From the NCBI GenBank assembly GCA_017445015.1, contig JAFSVL010000028.1:124001-188000 (forward strand): DNA of 64,000 nt, read 5' to 3'. This document shows, one piece after another, positions 25,037-33,782 of the stretch (positions within the stretch are counted from its first letter, which is position 1; every line of letters starts with the position of its first letter). Both the position numbers and the translations under genes were made by a program. The notes below the pieces were generated by a model. It ran no database searches, had not been told where the DNA came from, and was given only the letters and a program-made list of their open reading frames with translations. Source of the DNA: Bacteroidales bacterium (GTDB lineage Bacteria > Bacteroidota > Bacteroidia > Bacteroidales > UBA932).

Positions 25037-25471
25037 CTATTTTCTTCCCGTACTGCCGAAGCCCCCGTCGCCCCGTTCGGAAGCCGAAAGTTCCCCGACA
25101 CTTTTCCATTCGATACACTCATGCCGGGCCAGTACCAGTTGCGCGATGCGCTCGCCGTTCTCGACGGTGAAGGGCTCGCCCGAAAGGTTGACGAGAATCA
25201 CCTTCACTTCTCCGCGATAATCCGCGTCGATGGTACCGGGGGCGTTGAGCACCGTAATCCCCTTCTTCGCGGCCAGTCCGCTGCGCGGCCGCACCTGCAC
25301 CTCATATCCGGCAGGAATCTCAAGATAGAGTCCCGTAGGGATCATCGCCCGCTCCAGGGGTTTCAGCATCACCGGGGCGTCCAGACACGCCCGCACGTCC
25401 ATTCCGGCGGACAATGGCGTTGCATACGCAGGCAACGCACCGCCGCTTTTGTTCACCACTTTGACAGTCAT
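25037..25471 (-). CDS. dut: Deoxyuridine 5'-triphosphate nucleotidohydrolase
   Basis: A 144-aa trimeric dUTPase that makes dUMP and keeps uracil out of DNA. The five family motifs are visible: AGMDVRA (motif 1), RPRSGLA (2), [11 protein letters not shown] (3), [12 protein letters not shown] (4) and the C-terminal [11 protein letters not shown] (5). Full length; start at 25471 ([11 protein letters not shown]). Confidence 0.96.
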   Translation of the reverse strand: MTVKVVNKSGGALPAYATPLSAGMDVRACLDAPVMLKPLERAMIPTGLYLEIPAGYEVQVRPRSGLAAKKGITVLNAPGTIDADYRGEVKVILVNLSGEPFTVENGERIAQLVLARHECIEWKSVGELSASERGDGGFGSTGRK

Positions 25472-25585
25472 ACCGGTACTTAGAAGATTTTGACACGAAG
25501 ATAAGGATTCTCGAAAAGCCTTGCAAGATTTCCAATAATTTATTTACTTTGTCCTTTCGGGAAGGGCGATAAACCGCCCCCGCTG

Positions 25586-26674
25586 ATGATGGGAAAAAAG
25601 GTAAGTATCAAGCAAATCGCCGAACGGGCCGGAGTATCGGCCGGAACGGTGGACCGGATTATCCACAACCGCGGCAAGGTTTCTGAAAAAAACATGGAAG
25701 CGGTGGAGAAAGTACTCAAGGAAGTCGGCTACCGCTCCAATATCCACAATTCGGCCGTCGGCTATTTCCGGAAACTGAACATTGCCGTGACGATGCCCCA
25801 GAACGTCGAAGGCGACTACTGGTGGCTCATCGATTCCGGCATCCGTCACGCGGTGGACGAGTACTATGACGTCAGCATCGAACTGCAAAGGTTCTTTTAC
25901 AATCAGTTCGATATCCGATCCTACCGGGACGCCTACCGGGCTATTGTCGCATCCCGGCCCGACGCCGTGATCATCGGTCCCTCGTTCACCGAAGAAACGC
26001 GGGAACTCTGCCGGGAACTGGATGCGCAGCATACGCCCTACGTCATGGTGGATTCCGTGGTAACGGGTACACGGCCGCTGACGTACCTTTGCGCGGACGC
26101 ACATGCCGCGGGGCGCATCCAGGCGGAAATCCTGCACCGCATCACGCCGCCGGAAAAGGCCATCGCGCTCTTTGAAGCGGACCCCGTAGGCAAGCGCGAA
26201 CCCGTCAACACCGGGAAACGCAAAAAGGGCTGGGACGAGTTCTTTGCCCAGCAGGGCGAGGGGCGCGTCCGTTTTATCGGCAACTATTCCGCGGCCACCA
26301 AAAAGGAAACGCAAATTGCCGGATTCCTTGAGCAGCATTCCGACATCGGCGGCATCGCCGTACAGAATTCCCGCGCCTACCTTCTGGCGGACGCTCTGGC
26401 AAAACTGGGGATCAAGGACATCAACATTGTCGGATTCGACCTTACACAGCGCAACGCCGAATGCCTGCGCAAACGGGCAATCACGGCGCTCATCTGCCAG
26501 AATCCGGAACTCCAGGGCTACCAGGCACTCATCGCCATCCTGGAATACATGCTCTACAAGCGTCCCGGCATCCGGAAGGTCAGTTTCAGCCCCATCGATA
26601 TCGTACTGGCGGAAAACCTTCCCTACTACAGCGCCACCTTCGGCAGCGGGAACAACATCTTCCCCATCGCATGA
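25586..26674 (+). CDS. LacI-family transcriptional regulator
   Basis: A 362-aa regulator. The N-terminal helix-turn-helix is VSIKQIAERAGVSAGTVDRI with the hinge helix region VEKVLKEVGYRSN; residues about 70-350 form a periplasmic-binding-protein-like sensor (NIAVTMPQNVEGDYW, NIVGFDLTQRN, ALICQNPELQGYQAL). The sensor resembles sugar-binding LacI members with a CheY-unlike type 1 fold. The stop overlaps the start of the diacylglycerol kinase-like gene by 4 bp. A TTACTTTG sequence upstream (25549 region) is a weak promoter candidate. The regulated genes are not evident from the surroundings. Confidence 0.86.
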   Translation: MMGKKVSIKQIAERAGVSAGTVDRIIHNRGKVSEKNMEAVEKVLKEVGYRSNIHNSAVGYFRKLNIAVTMPQNVEGDYWWLIDSGIRHAVDEYYDVSIELQRFFYNQFDIRSYRDAYRAIVASRPDAVIIGPSFTEETRELCRELDAQHTPYVMVDSVVTGTRPLTYLCADAHAAGRIQAEILHRITPPEKAIALFEADPVGKREPVNTGKRKKGWDEFFAQQGEGRVRFIGNYSAATKKETQIAGFLEQHSDIGGIAVQNSRAYLLADALAKLGIKDINIVGFDLTQRNAECLRKRAITALICQNPELQGYQALIAILEYMLYKRPGIRKVSFSPIDIVLAENLPYYSATFGSGNNIFPIA

Positions 26675-27624
26675 ACGACGGCTGGTTTATTATCGCCAAC
26701 ACCCACGCCGGCTCAAGCAAGACCATCAGCCTGTGGGAAAGGGCACAGGGGGCGCTCGACAGGCGCGGTATCGCTTACCGGCTGGCGCGTACGGAGTATA
26801 AAGGGCATGCAAAGGCACTGGCCCGTGATGCGGCGGCCTCCGGCTGGCGGAAATTGCTTGCGGTGGGCGGGGACGGCAGCATCCATGAGGTGCTGGGCGG
26901 TGTACTCGACTGGTGCGCGGAATCCGGCACCGACCCTGCGGAATTCACCCTCGGCGTGGCGCCTATCGGCTCCGGGAACGACTGGATCCGGTCTTTCGGC
27001 ATTCCCGGCGATGCGTTCAAAGTCATTCCGCTGATGGGCGCCGAGGCTACGGGCCGGGAAGATGTCGTCCGTCTTGATTTTGCCGACGGCAGCCAGCGCT
27101 GGATGGCCAACGGAGCCGGAACCGGATTCGACGCGCACGTATGCGAGCGGGTCAACCTCCAAAAGGAAAGCGGCCACCGCAGCAAACTGATTTACCTGAA
27201 AGCGCTCTTGCATACGATTTTCCATATCCGGGCCATCCGCGTCCGCGTCACCGGAGACGGGGAAGAACGCTTCTGCGGCGATTGTTACTCGATCGCCGTC
27301 GGCAACGGGAAATACAGCGGTGGCGGCATGCGGCAGGTTCCGCTCGCCGAGCCCGACGACGGATGGGTTGACGTCATGGTCGTACCCAGGGCCAGACTTT
27401 CCAAACTGGTCCAGGAACTTCCCCGCCTCTTCAGCGGCACGGTTCACCTTTCGCCGCTGGTCATTAGTTTCCGCTGCCGGGAACTGCGCATCGAGCCGCT
27501 GGACGGCGCCTCTCACGATATCGTGGAGATAGACGGCGAAATCGAAGGCCGCCTGCCCGTCAGCGTGAACGTGGACGGGAGGCAATTGAACGTGCTGTCA
27601 GCCAACGCGCAAGCCCGCCGATAA
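26671..27624 (+). CDS. Diacylglycerol/lipid kinase family protein (DagK/YegS-like)
   Basis: A 317-aa protein. The start at 26671 (MNDGWFIIANTHAGSSK) overlaps the LacI stop (ATGA). Seen here: the nucleotide-binding GGDGS motif in LLAVGGDGSIHEVLGGVLD, the GSGNDWIRSFG block and the C-terminal DGE motif (EIDGEIEG), which define the DAGK_cat family. It phosphorylates a lipid or sphingoid-type alcohol. Its last 65 bases overlap a PAP2 phosphatase gene on the other strand, so a lipid kinase and a lipid phosphatase face each other. Confidence 0.88.
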   Translation: MNDGWFIIANTHAGSSKTISLWERAQGALDRRGIAYRLARTEYKGHAKALARDAAASGWRKLLAVGGDGSIHEVLGGVLDWCAESGTDPAEFTLGVAPIGSGNDWIRSFGIPGDAFKVIPLMGAEATGREDVVRLDFADGSQRWMANGAGTGFDAHVCERVNLQKESGHRSKLIYLKALLHTIFHIRAIRVRVTGDGEERFCGDCYSIAVGNGKYSGGGMRQVPLAEPDDGWVDVMVVPRARLSKLVQELPRLFSGTVHLSPLVISFRCRELRIEPLDGASHDIVEIDGEIEGRLPVSVNVDGRQLNVLSANAQARR

Positions 27625-28159
27625 GGAGGGCGACGAGCGGCCCCGCGAGAAAACCGACGAGCACGTCGCCCAGGAAATGCTTTCCCACAAAAATGCGGCT
27701 GAACCCCACCAGGAAGGCCCAGATAAAAATCCATAGGGTATAGGGGATGCAGCGGCTGCCGTCCGAACGGAATGCCATCACCGACATGATGGCAAAAGCA
27801 ATCGCATTGGCGGCATGGGCGGAGAAAAAGCCGTACTTTTCACCCCCCTCCAGCACCCACAGGCCATGATGGATCATATAGGGATCCTTGCAGGGACGCC
27901 AGCGCGCGACTAGTTCCTTGATGAAAGTGGAGAAGTGGTCGCAGCAGAGCACCATCAAAGCCATCGCAGCCACCCAGATCAGGGCGCGCCGCCAGCCCAG
28001 CCGCCGGAAAAGGAAGAATACGACGACGGCATACATGATACACCAGATCCAGCGGTGCGAAAACAGAATCCAGATGCGGTCGGTCACCGGGCTGTGCAGG
28101 GCATTGATCGCCAGGGTCGCCTCCCGGTCCCACAAGTGAAGTTGGTGGATAAAATTCAT
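27560..28159 (-). CDS. PAP2-family membrane phosphatase
   Basis: A 199-aa integral membrane protein with about five or six hydrophobic segments. The start at 28159 ([19 protein letters not shown]) overlaps the obgE stop (TAATG); an ATG at 28177 would add six residues inside obgE. The three-part phosphatase signature is present: KELVARWRP (K-x6-RP), GFFSAHAANA (the usual PSGH is FSAH here) and SRIFVGKHFLGD (SR-x5-H-x3-D). Likely substrates are undecaprenyl pyrophosphate, phosphatidylglycerol phosphate or phosphatidate. Confidence 0.9.
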   Translation of the reverse strand: MNFIHQLHLWDREATLAINALHSPVTDRIWILFSHRWIWCIMYAVVVFFLFRRLGWRRALIWVAAMALMVLCCDHFSTFIKELVARWRPCKDPYMIHHGLWVLEGGEKYGFFSAHAANAIAFAIMSVMAFRSDGSRCIPYTLWIFIWAFLVGFSRIFVGKHFLGDVLVGFLAGPLVALLIGGLARWLTARSIASRPRSR

Positions 28160-29148
28160 TACTGCAGGGCTTTCCAAAGGATGTCTTTCAAGCGGTCAAG
28201 ACCTTCTCCGCTGACCGAGGAAATGAAAACGTGCGGCACCTTCCGCGGCAGATGCGGGAGGATTTCGCGTTCTATTTCCGCATCGGCGCAGTCACATTTG
28301 GTGATTGCGAGGATGCGCTGCTTGGTCAGCAGTTCAGGATTGTACTGTTTGAGTTCAGCAAGCAGGGTTTTGTATGCCGCGGCGATATCGTTTTCTTCGA
28401 TACTGACCAGGAACAGCAGCACCGAATTGCGCTCGATATGGCGCAGGAAGCGGATGCCGATGCCCTTCCCTTCATGCGCGCCCTCGATGATGCCGGGGAT
28501 GTCCGCCATTACGAAGGAACGTCCGTCACGGTAATTCACGATGCCCAGGTTCGGTTCGAGCGTCGTGAAGGCATAATCGGCGATTTTGGGCTTCGCCGCC
28601 GTCAGTACGGAAAGGAGCGTCGATTTTCCCGCATTCGGGAAACCCACGAGCCCCACGTCGGCAAGCAGTTTGAGTTCCAGGACGAACCAGCCTTCCTCCC
28701 CTTCCTCTCCGGGCTGGGCATAGCGCGGCGTCTGGTTGGTGGCGCTTTTGAAATAGTCGTTACCCAGGCCCCCTCTGCCGCCTTTGCAGAGGATACGCTC
28801 CTGACCCGCTTCCGTCAGTTCGAAAAGTTGTTCTCCGGTCTCGGCCACCTTCACCACCGTTCCCGCAGGGACATCCAGGACGATGTCGGTGCCGTTTTTC
28901 CCCTTGCGCAGCGCAGCCCCGCCCTTCTCGCCGTCCTCCGCCTTGATATGCTTGCGGTACTTGAGGTGGATCAGCGTCCAGAACTGCGGATTGACGCGCA
29001 GGATGATATGCCCGCCGCGGCCGCCGTCCCCCCCGTCGGGTCCCCCCTTGGGGATATACTTCGCACGGTGCAAGTGCATCGAGCCGGCACCCCCGTGCCC
29101 CGACGCACAATATATCTTGACGTAGTCGATGAAATTCGATTCGGCCAT
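28159..29148 (-). CDS. obgE: Ribosome-associated GTPase ObgE/CgtA
   Basis: A 329-aa essential GTPase that acts in 50S assembly and stress control. The start at 29148 ([13 protein letters not shown]) follows the promoter box. Seen here: the Gly-rich Obg domain ([31 protein letters not shown]), then the G domain with [14 protein letters not shown] (G1), FTTLEPN (G2), [11 protein letters not shown] (G3), ITKCDC (G4) and ISSVSGEGL (G5). It lacks the C-terminal OCT extension, as is common in Bacteroidetes. Confidence 0.96.
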   Translation of the reverse strand: MAESNFIDYVKIYCASGHGGAGSMHLHRAKYIPKGGPDGGDGGRGGHIILRVNPQFWTLIHLKYRKHIKAEDGEKGGAALRKGKNGTDIVLDVPAGTVVKVAETGEQLFELTEAGQERILCKGGRGGLGNDYFKSATNQTPRYAQPGEEGEEGWFVLELKLLADVGLVGFPNAGKSTLLSVLTAAKPKIADYAFTTLEPNLGIVNYRDGRSFVMADIPGIIEGAHEGKGIGIRFLRHIERNSVLLFLVSIEENDIAAAYKTLLAELKQYNPELLTKQRILAITKCDCADAEIEREILPHLPRKVPHVFISSVSGEGLDRLKDILWKALQ

Positions 29149-29167
29149 AATCGCTTCTATAACTTTG

Positions 29168-29175
29168 CAAAGGTA
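29168..29175 (-). promoter_or_regulatory. Predicted -7 box for obgE
   Basis: TACCTTTG on the minus strand, 19 bases before the obgE start. Confidence 0.55.
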
Positions 29176-29342
29176 ACGATTTATCTTGATATCCCGAAAC
29201 GGAAAAGACCCGGCAGTTGACCTTCGCTCCGTCAAACTGGGAGCTCCCATCAATCCTGTCATTAACAAAATCAAAACCTTCCGCCCTGAAGCCTTTTTTT
29301 ACTGGATGCAAATCGAAAAACTCTTGAACGAATAGCAGACTT

Positions 29343-29561
29343 CTAACTCCTAACGCCATCCTGCTGGCCAGTAATGCGGTCATGAATTTCTCCCACAAGT
29401 TGTGGGAGTTTTTGCGGCTCCTGAGCATTGAACATATACCACTGCTTCATGCGCCACAAATTGCGGGCAGAGAAGCCCTTGGATTCCGGGAATGCAGCCT
29501 GCAAGTCCAGACTGACCTGCTCGACAATCCCGGAGCCCCATTTTACTTTTTGTTTTGATTC
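29343..29561 (-). pseudogene. Fragment of a DUF1016/YhcG-type nuclease N-terminal domain
   Basis: A 72-codon open stretch reads ESKQKVKWGSGIVEQVSL, then FPESKGFSARNLWRMKQWYM and PQLVGEIHD, which is the core of the DUF1016 N-terminal domain of YhcG-like PDDEXK nucleases. It ends at a TAG at 29343 and has neither the family's N-terminus nor its nuclease domain. It fills part of the 575-bp gap between obgE and the DeoR gene. This is the scar of an accessory gene inserted and then lost; 29176-29342 shows nothing I can name. Confidence 0.65.
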
Positions 29562-29681
29562 ACAAACGGGTAACAGAAATTGCGGTAATCTGCGCCGAAC
29601 TATCCCGTCTGGGGCGCAATTTGTTTATGATTATGGAGAATGATAGGCCATCGGATTTTTGAATATCCCATAAATTATGAG

Positions 29682-29689
29682 TAAATTTG
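29682..29689 (+). promoter_or_regulatory. Predicted -7 box for the DeoR-GH106 operon
   Basis: TAAATTTG fits TAnnTTTG, and TTTTTG at 29656-29661 supplies a -33-like element 20 bases upstream. The DeoR start is 34 bases downstream. Confidence 0.6.
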
Positions 29690-29723
29690 CGATTTACAGA
29701 CCCTGTAAGATACACTAAGAAAC

Positions 29724-30488
29724 ATGCTTTCCGCTCACGATCGACAAAAACTCATCCTGTCCGAACTGAAACAGAAGGGCTACGTACGAGTACAGGACCT
29801 CGCAGGCAGCCTGGGGGTTACCGGAGCCACCCTTCGCAGCGACCTTCGGATACTTGAAAGCCAACACCTTCTCCAACGGAACCATGGCAGCGCCTTCCCG
29901 ATCAAACAAAAAGTCATTGACCTTCCGGTCCAGGAAAAATCCTCCATACGGGCCGCCGAGAAACAGCGGATTGCCCTGGCTGCCGCGAATATGGTAGGCG
30001 AAGACGACGCCATCATCATGACCTCGGGAACGACCATCGAGACGCTGGCGCAGAACATAAAGGCAAAAGGGATCCTGAATGTGGTAACACCCTCCATCCG
30101 CGTAGGGGTATTCCTCAGCGAACACAATGATATCAACATCCTGATGCTTGGCGGTCATCTTATTAAAAACTCACTCTCCGTGCGGGATACATATACCCTG
30201 GAAGGGCTGAAGAATATTACCTGCAGCAAACTGTTTTTCAGTTGCGACGGTTTTGACCTGGAAGCCGGAGTGACAACGGCATTCGTGGAAGAGGCCCGCA
30301 TGACCAACGCCATGATGGATACCGCCTGCCAGGCTATCCTCCTGGCGGACTCGTCCAAATGCAGAAAAATCGGTTTTGGGAAAATCTGCGATTTCGCCCG
30401 CGTAAACACCCTGATTACCGATACTGGCCTGGCCCCTGACATCAAGAAACAGATAGAAAACGCTGGCGTCAAAGTCGTCGCAGTATAG
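29724..30488 (+). CDS. DeoR-family transcriptional regulator
   Basis: A 254-aa regulator with an N-terminal DeoR helix-turn-helix (RQKLILSELKQKGYVRVQDLAGSLGVTGATLRSDL) and a DeoRC sensor domain (IIMTSGTTIETLAQ, LNVVTPSI, LMLGGHLIKNSL, LADSSKCRKIGFGKI). Known of the family: the sensor usually binds a phosphorylated sugar. It begins an operon with the GH106 gene 7 bp downstream and probably controls it; a rhamnose-derived phosphate would be a sensible effector, which is inference. Confidence 0.88.
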   Translation: MLSAHDRQKLILSELKQKGYVRVQDLAGSLGVTGATLRSDLRILESQHLLQRNHGSAFPIKQKVIDLPVQEKSSIRAAEKQRIALAAANMVGEDDAIIMTSGTTIETLAQNIKAKGILNVVTPSIRVGVFLSEHNDINILMLGGHLIKNSLSVRDTYTLEGLKNITCSKLFFSCDGFDLEAGVTTAFVEEARMTNAMMDTACQAILLADSSKCRKIGFGKICDFARVNTLITDTGLAPDIKKQIENAGVKVVAV

Positions 30489-30495
30489 ATTCTAC

Positions 30496-33400
30496 ATGCG
30501 CACATCCCTCCGGATCGCTCTTGCAGCGCTAAGCTTTTATACATTTCTGCCCGTCCCTCCGGCGACCGGCCGGAATCATCCGGGTACAACAGAGCGTCTC
30601 TGCCAGGAATTTGCCGACCCGCCTCGCGAAGCAAGACCTCTGGTTTGGTGGCACTGGATGAACGGGAATATCACTTCTGACGGGATTCGGAAAGACCTTC
30701 TGTGGATGCACCGCAGCGGCATAGCCGGTTTCCATGTGTTCGATGCCAATTTCTCGACACCGCAGGTGGTGGAGCGCCGAATCGAGTATATGTCTTCCGA
30801 ATGGAAAGAAGTGTTTTCCGGCGCGCTCCGCCTGGCCGACTCCCTCGGCATGGAGGTCGCGATGGCAAGTTCCCCCGGATTCAGCGCTACTGGAGGACCC
30901 TGGGTAAAAGCGGAAGATGCCATGAAAAAACTGGTTTGGCGGGAAATGGTCATCGATGGCGGGAAGCCTTTCAACGGGCCGTTGCCGGAGCCATTGACCA
31001 TAACCGGACCCTTCCAGGACATCGAACAGGTCCCGGATCTTTCATACTATGAAGACGTGGCCGTCGTAGCCGCCCGCCTCCCGGACGGGGAACAGCCTGT
31101 GCAGGCTCAGCTGTCGTCAAGCGGGGGCTCTTTCACCACGGCTCAACTCAATAACGGCGACTTCTCCGACGATTCGGAATTGCCGGCAGACCCTTCCGGT
31201 TTTGCGTGGATTCAATATACTTATCCCCAACCCGTGACGGTAAAAGCCATGACCTGCGTGGTGGACGATATGGGACGCGGCGCACACGCACCTGAAAGGA
31301 TGGCACGGGATACGCTGCTGGTGAGTGATGACGGGATTTCTTTCCGCATGGCAACACCCATCTACGGAGGTTTCTGCCCTTGCCAGACATTTGATTTCGA
31401 ACCGGTTACCGGACGGCATTTCCGCTGGAAGCATGCCAATCCCCAGGCGAAATATCTCTACAGCCGGATGAAGACGGTTCCGGCGGCTCCGACGAGCCGG
31501 ATTGCCGAATTCCGTCTGCATACGATTATGCGGGTCAACCATGCCGAGGAAAAAGGCGGCTTTGCATCAGCCTATGACGTGGAACGCTTCCCCACCCCGC
31601 CTGCTCCGCAGGAAGACATCACCCGCGAGACCATTGACCTGACACAGCATTATAGGGACGGCATTCTGAACTGGAATGCGCCTGAAGGCCGCTGGAGAAT
31701 ATATCGTTTCGGCGCCTCCCTGACCGGTAAGATGAATCATCCAGCCTCCCCCGAAGCCACCGGACTCGAGGTGGACAAACTTGATCCGGCAGCGTGGAAG
31801 CGCTATTTCCACGACTATCTGGACGCTTTCCGGGAAGCTGCAGGGGGCATGATGGGTAAGCGGGGAATCCGTTATCTTCTCTCGGACAGTTACGAGGCCG
31901 GTTTCCAAAACTGGTCGCCAAGACTACTGCATGAGTTCCGTTCCCGCCGCGGTTATGACGCCGCCCTCTGGCTGCCGAGCCTGGACGGGGTCATTATCAG
32001 GAGCAGCGAAGAGACGGACCGCTTCCTTTGGGACTGGCGCCGTACCATCGGGGAACTATACGAGGAAAACTACGCGCTGATGAGCGAAATTGTCCAGAAA
32101 GATTACGGCATGGAGGGCTGCTACATAGAAGCCCATGCCAACGGACGCACGTTCAATGCCGACGGAATGTCCGTCAAGCGCACCGCCCTGTACCCGATGT
32201 CGGAAATGTGGGTGCCCGGGAAGGTCAGCTCGAAGGACCGCATCCCTGAAGGGCAGTCCGATATCCGGGAATCCGCTTCCGTCGCCCATATATACGGACA
32301 GAACCGGGTTGCTGCGGAGTCACTGACCGCCATAGGGCTGGAGCGGCAGGCCTGGACCTATTACCCCGCCAATCTCAAGCGGACTGCAGACCTGGAATTC
32401 GGCGCAGGGGTCAACCGCCTGGTCATCCACGATTCAGCCCATCAACCCTTGGACGACAAATTCCCGGGGCTCGGTCTCGGCGTTTACGGACAGTGGTTCA
32501 ACCGGCATGAGTGCTGGGCGGAGCAAGCAGGAGCCTGGGTGGATTACCTCTCCCGGACCAGCTACCTCCTCCAACAGGGGCGCTTCGTGGCAGACATCCT
32601 TTGGTTCTACGGAGAAAATACCAACATCACAGCCCTTTACAGTCACGCCCGACCACCGGTACCTGACGGATATAATTTCGATTATGTCAATCCGGAAGCC
32701 CTGCTGAACGAGATCAGCAGCGAAAACGGCCGTCTTTTGGCACGCTCCGGAATGGAGTATCGACTGCTCTGCATCGATCCGGGTATTAAGAAAATGACGC
32801 TCCCGCTACTGGAAAAGCTGGTCTCCCTGGCTGAAAGCGGGGCTGTCGTCTGCGGTCCCCTGCCAGAGTCGTCACCCAGTCTTTCGGACTCCGGGGAGGA
32901 CTTCATGGTCTTGCTAGAAAGAGCCAGGGCCTGCCCGACTTTCCTCTGCGGGGCGAGCTGCCTGGAAGCCCTGGGACACTGCGGCATCGCACCTGATGTG
33001 GATTGGCACGGGGAAAAAGACCTGAATTTTGTCCACCGCCACCTTTCCGGAGCGGAAATCTACTGGGTCAACAATTCCACATACACAAAGCGCAGAGTGC
33101 AGCTTTCTTTCCGCTGCGCAGGACTGATCCCTGAAATCTGGCGTCCCGAAGACGGACAGATTCTCCCTGTAAGCTGGCGGCGCGATGGCAACCGCACCCA
33201 AATGCTGCTGGAGATGGAGCGCGACGATGCCTTTTTCATTGTTTTCCGGAAGCCGAAGAGCGGAGAATCCAAGCGGGGCAGAAACTTACGTACACCAACT
33301 GTCATAGAGCTTATCCCCGTTGAAAGCCCCTGGAGCATTGAATTCCAGCCGGGGAGAGGAGCTCCGGAAAGCATCCGCACCTCAGCCCTCTTTGACCTGT

Positions 33401-33780
33401 CCACCTCTCCGTCGGACAGTATCCGCTATTTCTCCGGAACGGCTGTTTACAAGACCAGCTTCACGCTCAAACGGGCGGACGGGACAGTAGAACTGGACCT
33501 CGGAGAAGTGGGCTGTATCGCCGAAGTGCGCATCAACGGCCGGGCCTGTGGCACGCTCTGGAAAGAACCTTACAAAACAGATATCTCCGCCGCGGTGCGC
33601 GACGGAGACAACCTCTTGGAAATCCGCGTAACCAACCTCTGGCCGAACCGGCTGATCGGGGACGCCCGCCTTCCAAAGGAACAACGACTGACATATAGCC
33701 CGATTCCCTTCTACCATGCAGACGATCCCCTGCTTCCCTCCGGCCTCATGGGACCGGTGACCCTCCGGCTGATGCGCTGA
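30496..33780 (+). CDS. GH106-family alpha-L-rhamnosidase
   Basis: A 1094-aa secreted enzyme with an N-terminal signal (RIALAALSFYTFLPVPPATG). Seen here: RPLVWWHWMNGNITSDGIRKDL and GIAGFHVFDANFSTPQVV near the N-terminus, then ASSPGFSATGGPWV, the hallmark start of GH106 proteins; a central catalytic barrel region with LLSDSYEAGFQNWSP and GCYIEAHANGRTFNADGM (candidate acidic residues); and a C-terminal GH2-like galactose-binding domain (ELDLGEVGCIAEVRINGRA, EIRVTNLWPNRLIGD). It removes terminal alpha-rhamnose from glycans such as rhamnogalacturonan II or plant glycosides. It follows the DeoR gene and stops 2 bp from the convergent MBL operon. The rhaD/rhaB genes lie further right. Confidence 0.88.
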   Translation: MRTSLRIALAALSFYTFLPVPPATGRNHPGTTERLCQEFADPPREARPLVWWHWMNGNITSDGIRKDLLWMHRSGIAGFHVFDANFSTPQVVERRIEYMSSEWKEVFSGALRLADSLGMEVAMASSPGFSATGGPWVKAEDAMKKLVWREMVIDGGKPFNGPLPEPLTITGPFQDIEQVPDLSYYEDVAVVAARLPDGEQPVQAQLSSSGGSFTTAQLNNGDFSDDSELPADPSGFAWIQYTYPQPVTVKAMTCVVDDMGRGAHAPERMARDTLLVSDDGISFRMATPIYGGFCPCQTFDFEPVTGRHFRWKHANPQAKYLYSRMKTVPAAPTSRIAEFRLHTIMRVNHAEEKGGFASAYDVERFPTPPAPQEDITRETIDLTQHYRDGILNWNAPEGRWRIYRFGASLTGKMNHPASPEATGLEVDKLDPAAWKRYFHDYLDAFREAAGGMMGKRGIRYLLSDSYEAGFQNWSPRLLHEFRSRRGYDAALWLPSLDGVIIRSSEETDRFLWDWRRTIGELYEENYALMSEIVQKDYGMEGCYIEAHANGRTFNADGMSVKRTALYPMSEMWVPGKVSSKDRIPEGQSDIRESASVAHIYGQNRVAAESLTAIGLERQAWTYYPANLKRTADLEFGAGVNRLVIHDSAHQPLDDKFPGLGLGVYGQWFNRHECWAEQAGAWVDYLSRTSYLLQQGRFVADILWFYGENTNITALYSHARPPVPDGYNFDYVNPEALLNEISSENGRLLARSGMEYRLLCIDPGIKKMTLPLLEKLVSLAESGAVVCGPLPESSPSLSDSGEDFMVLLERARACPTFLCGASCLEALGHCGIAPDVDWHGEKDLNFVHRHLSGAEIYWVNNSTYTKRRVQLSFRCAGLIPEIWRPEDGQILPVSWRRDGNRTQMLLEMERDDAFFIVFRKPKSGESKRGRNLRTPTVIELIPVESPWSIEFQPGRGAPESIRTSALFDLSTSPSDSIRYFSGTAVYKTSFTLKRADGTVELDLGEVGCIAEVRINGRACGTLWKEPYKTDISAAVRDGDNLLEIRVTNLWPNRLIGDARLPKEQRLTYSPIPFYHADDPLLPSGLMGPVTLRLMR

Positions 33781-33782
33781 AC

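Noticed and set aside
29149-29723. tRNA or riboswitch in the largest intergenic gap
   Set aside because: I found no cloverleaf, no T-loop consensus and no known riboswitch core; the gap holds two promoter boxes and a nuclease-gene fragment.
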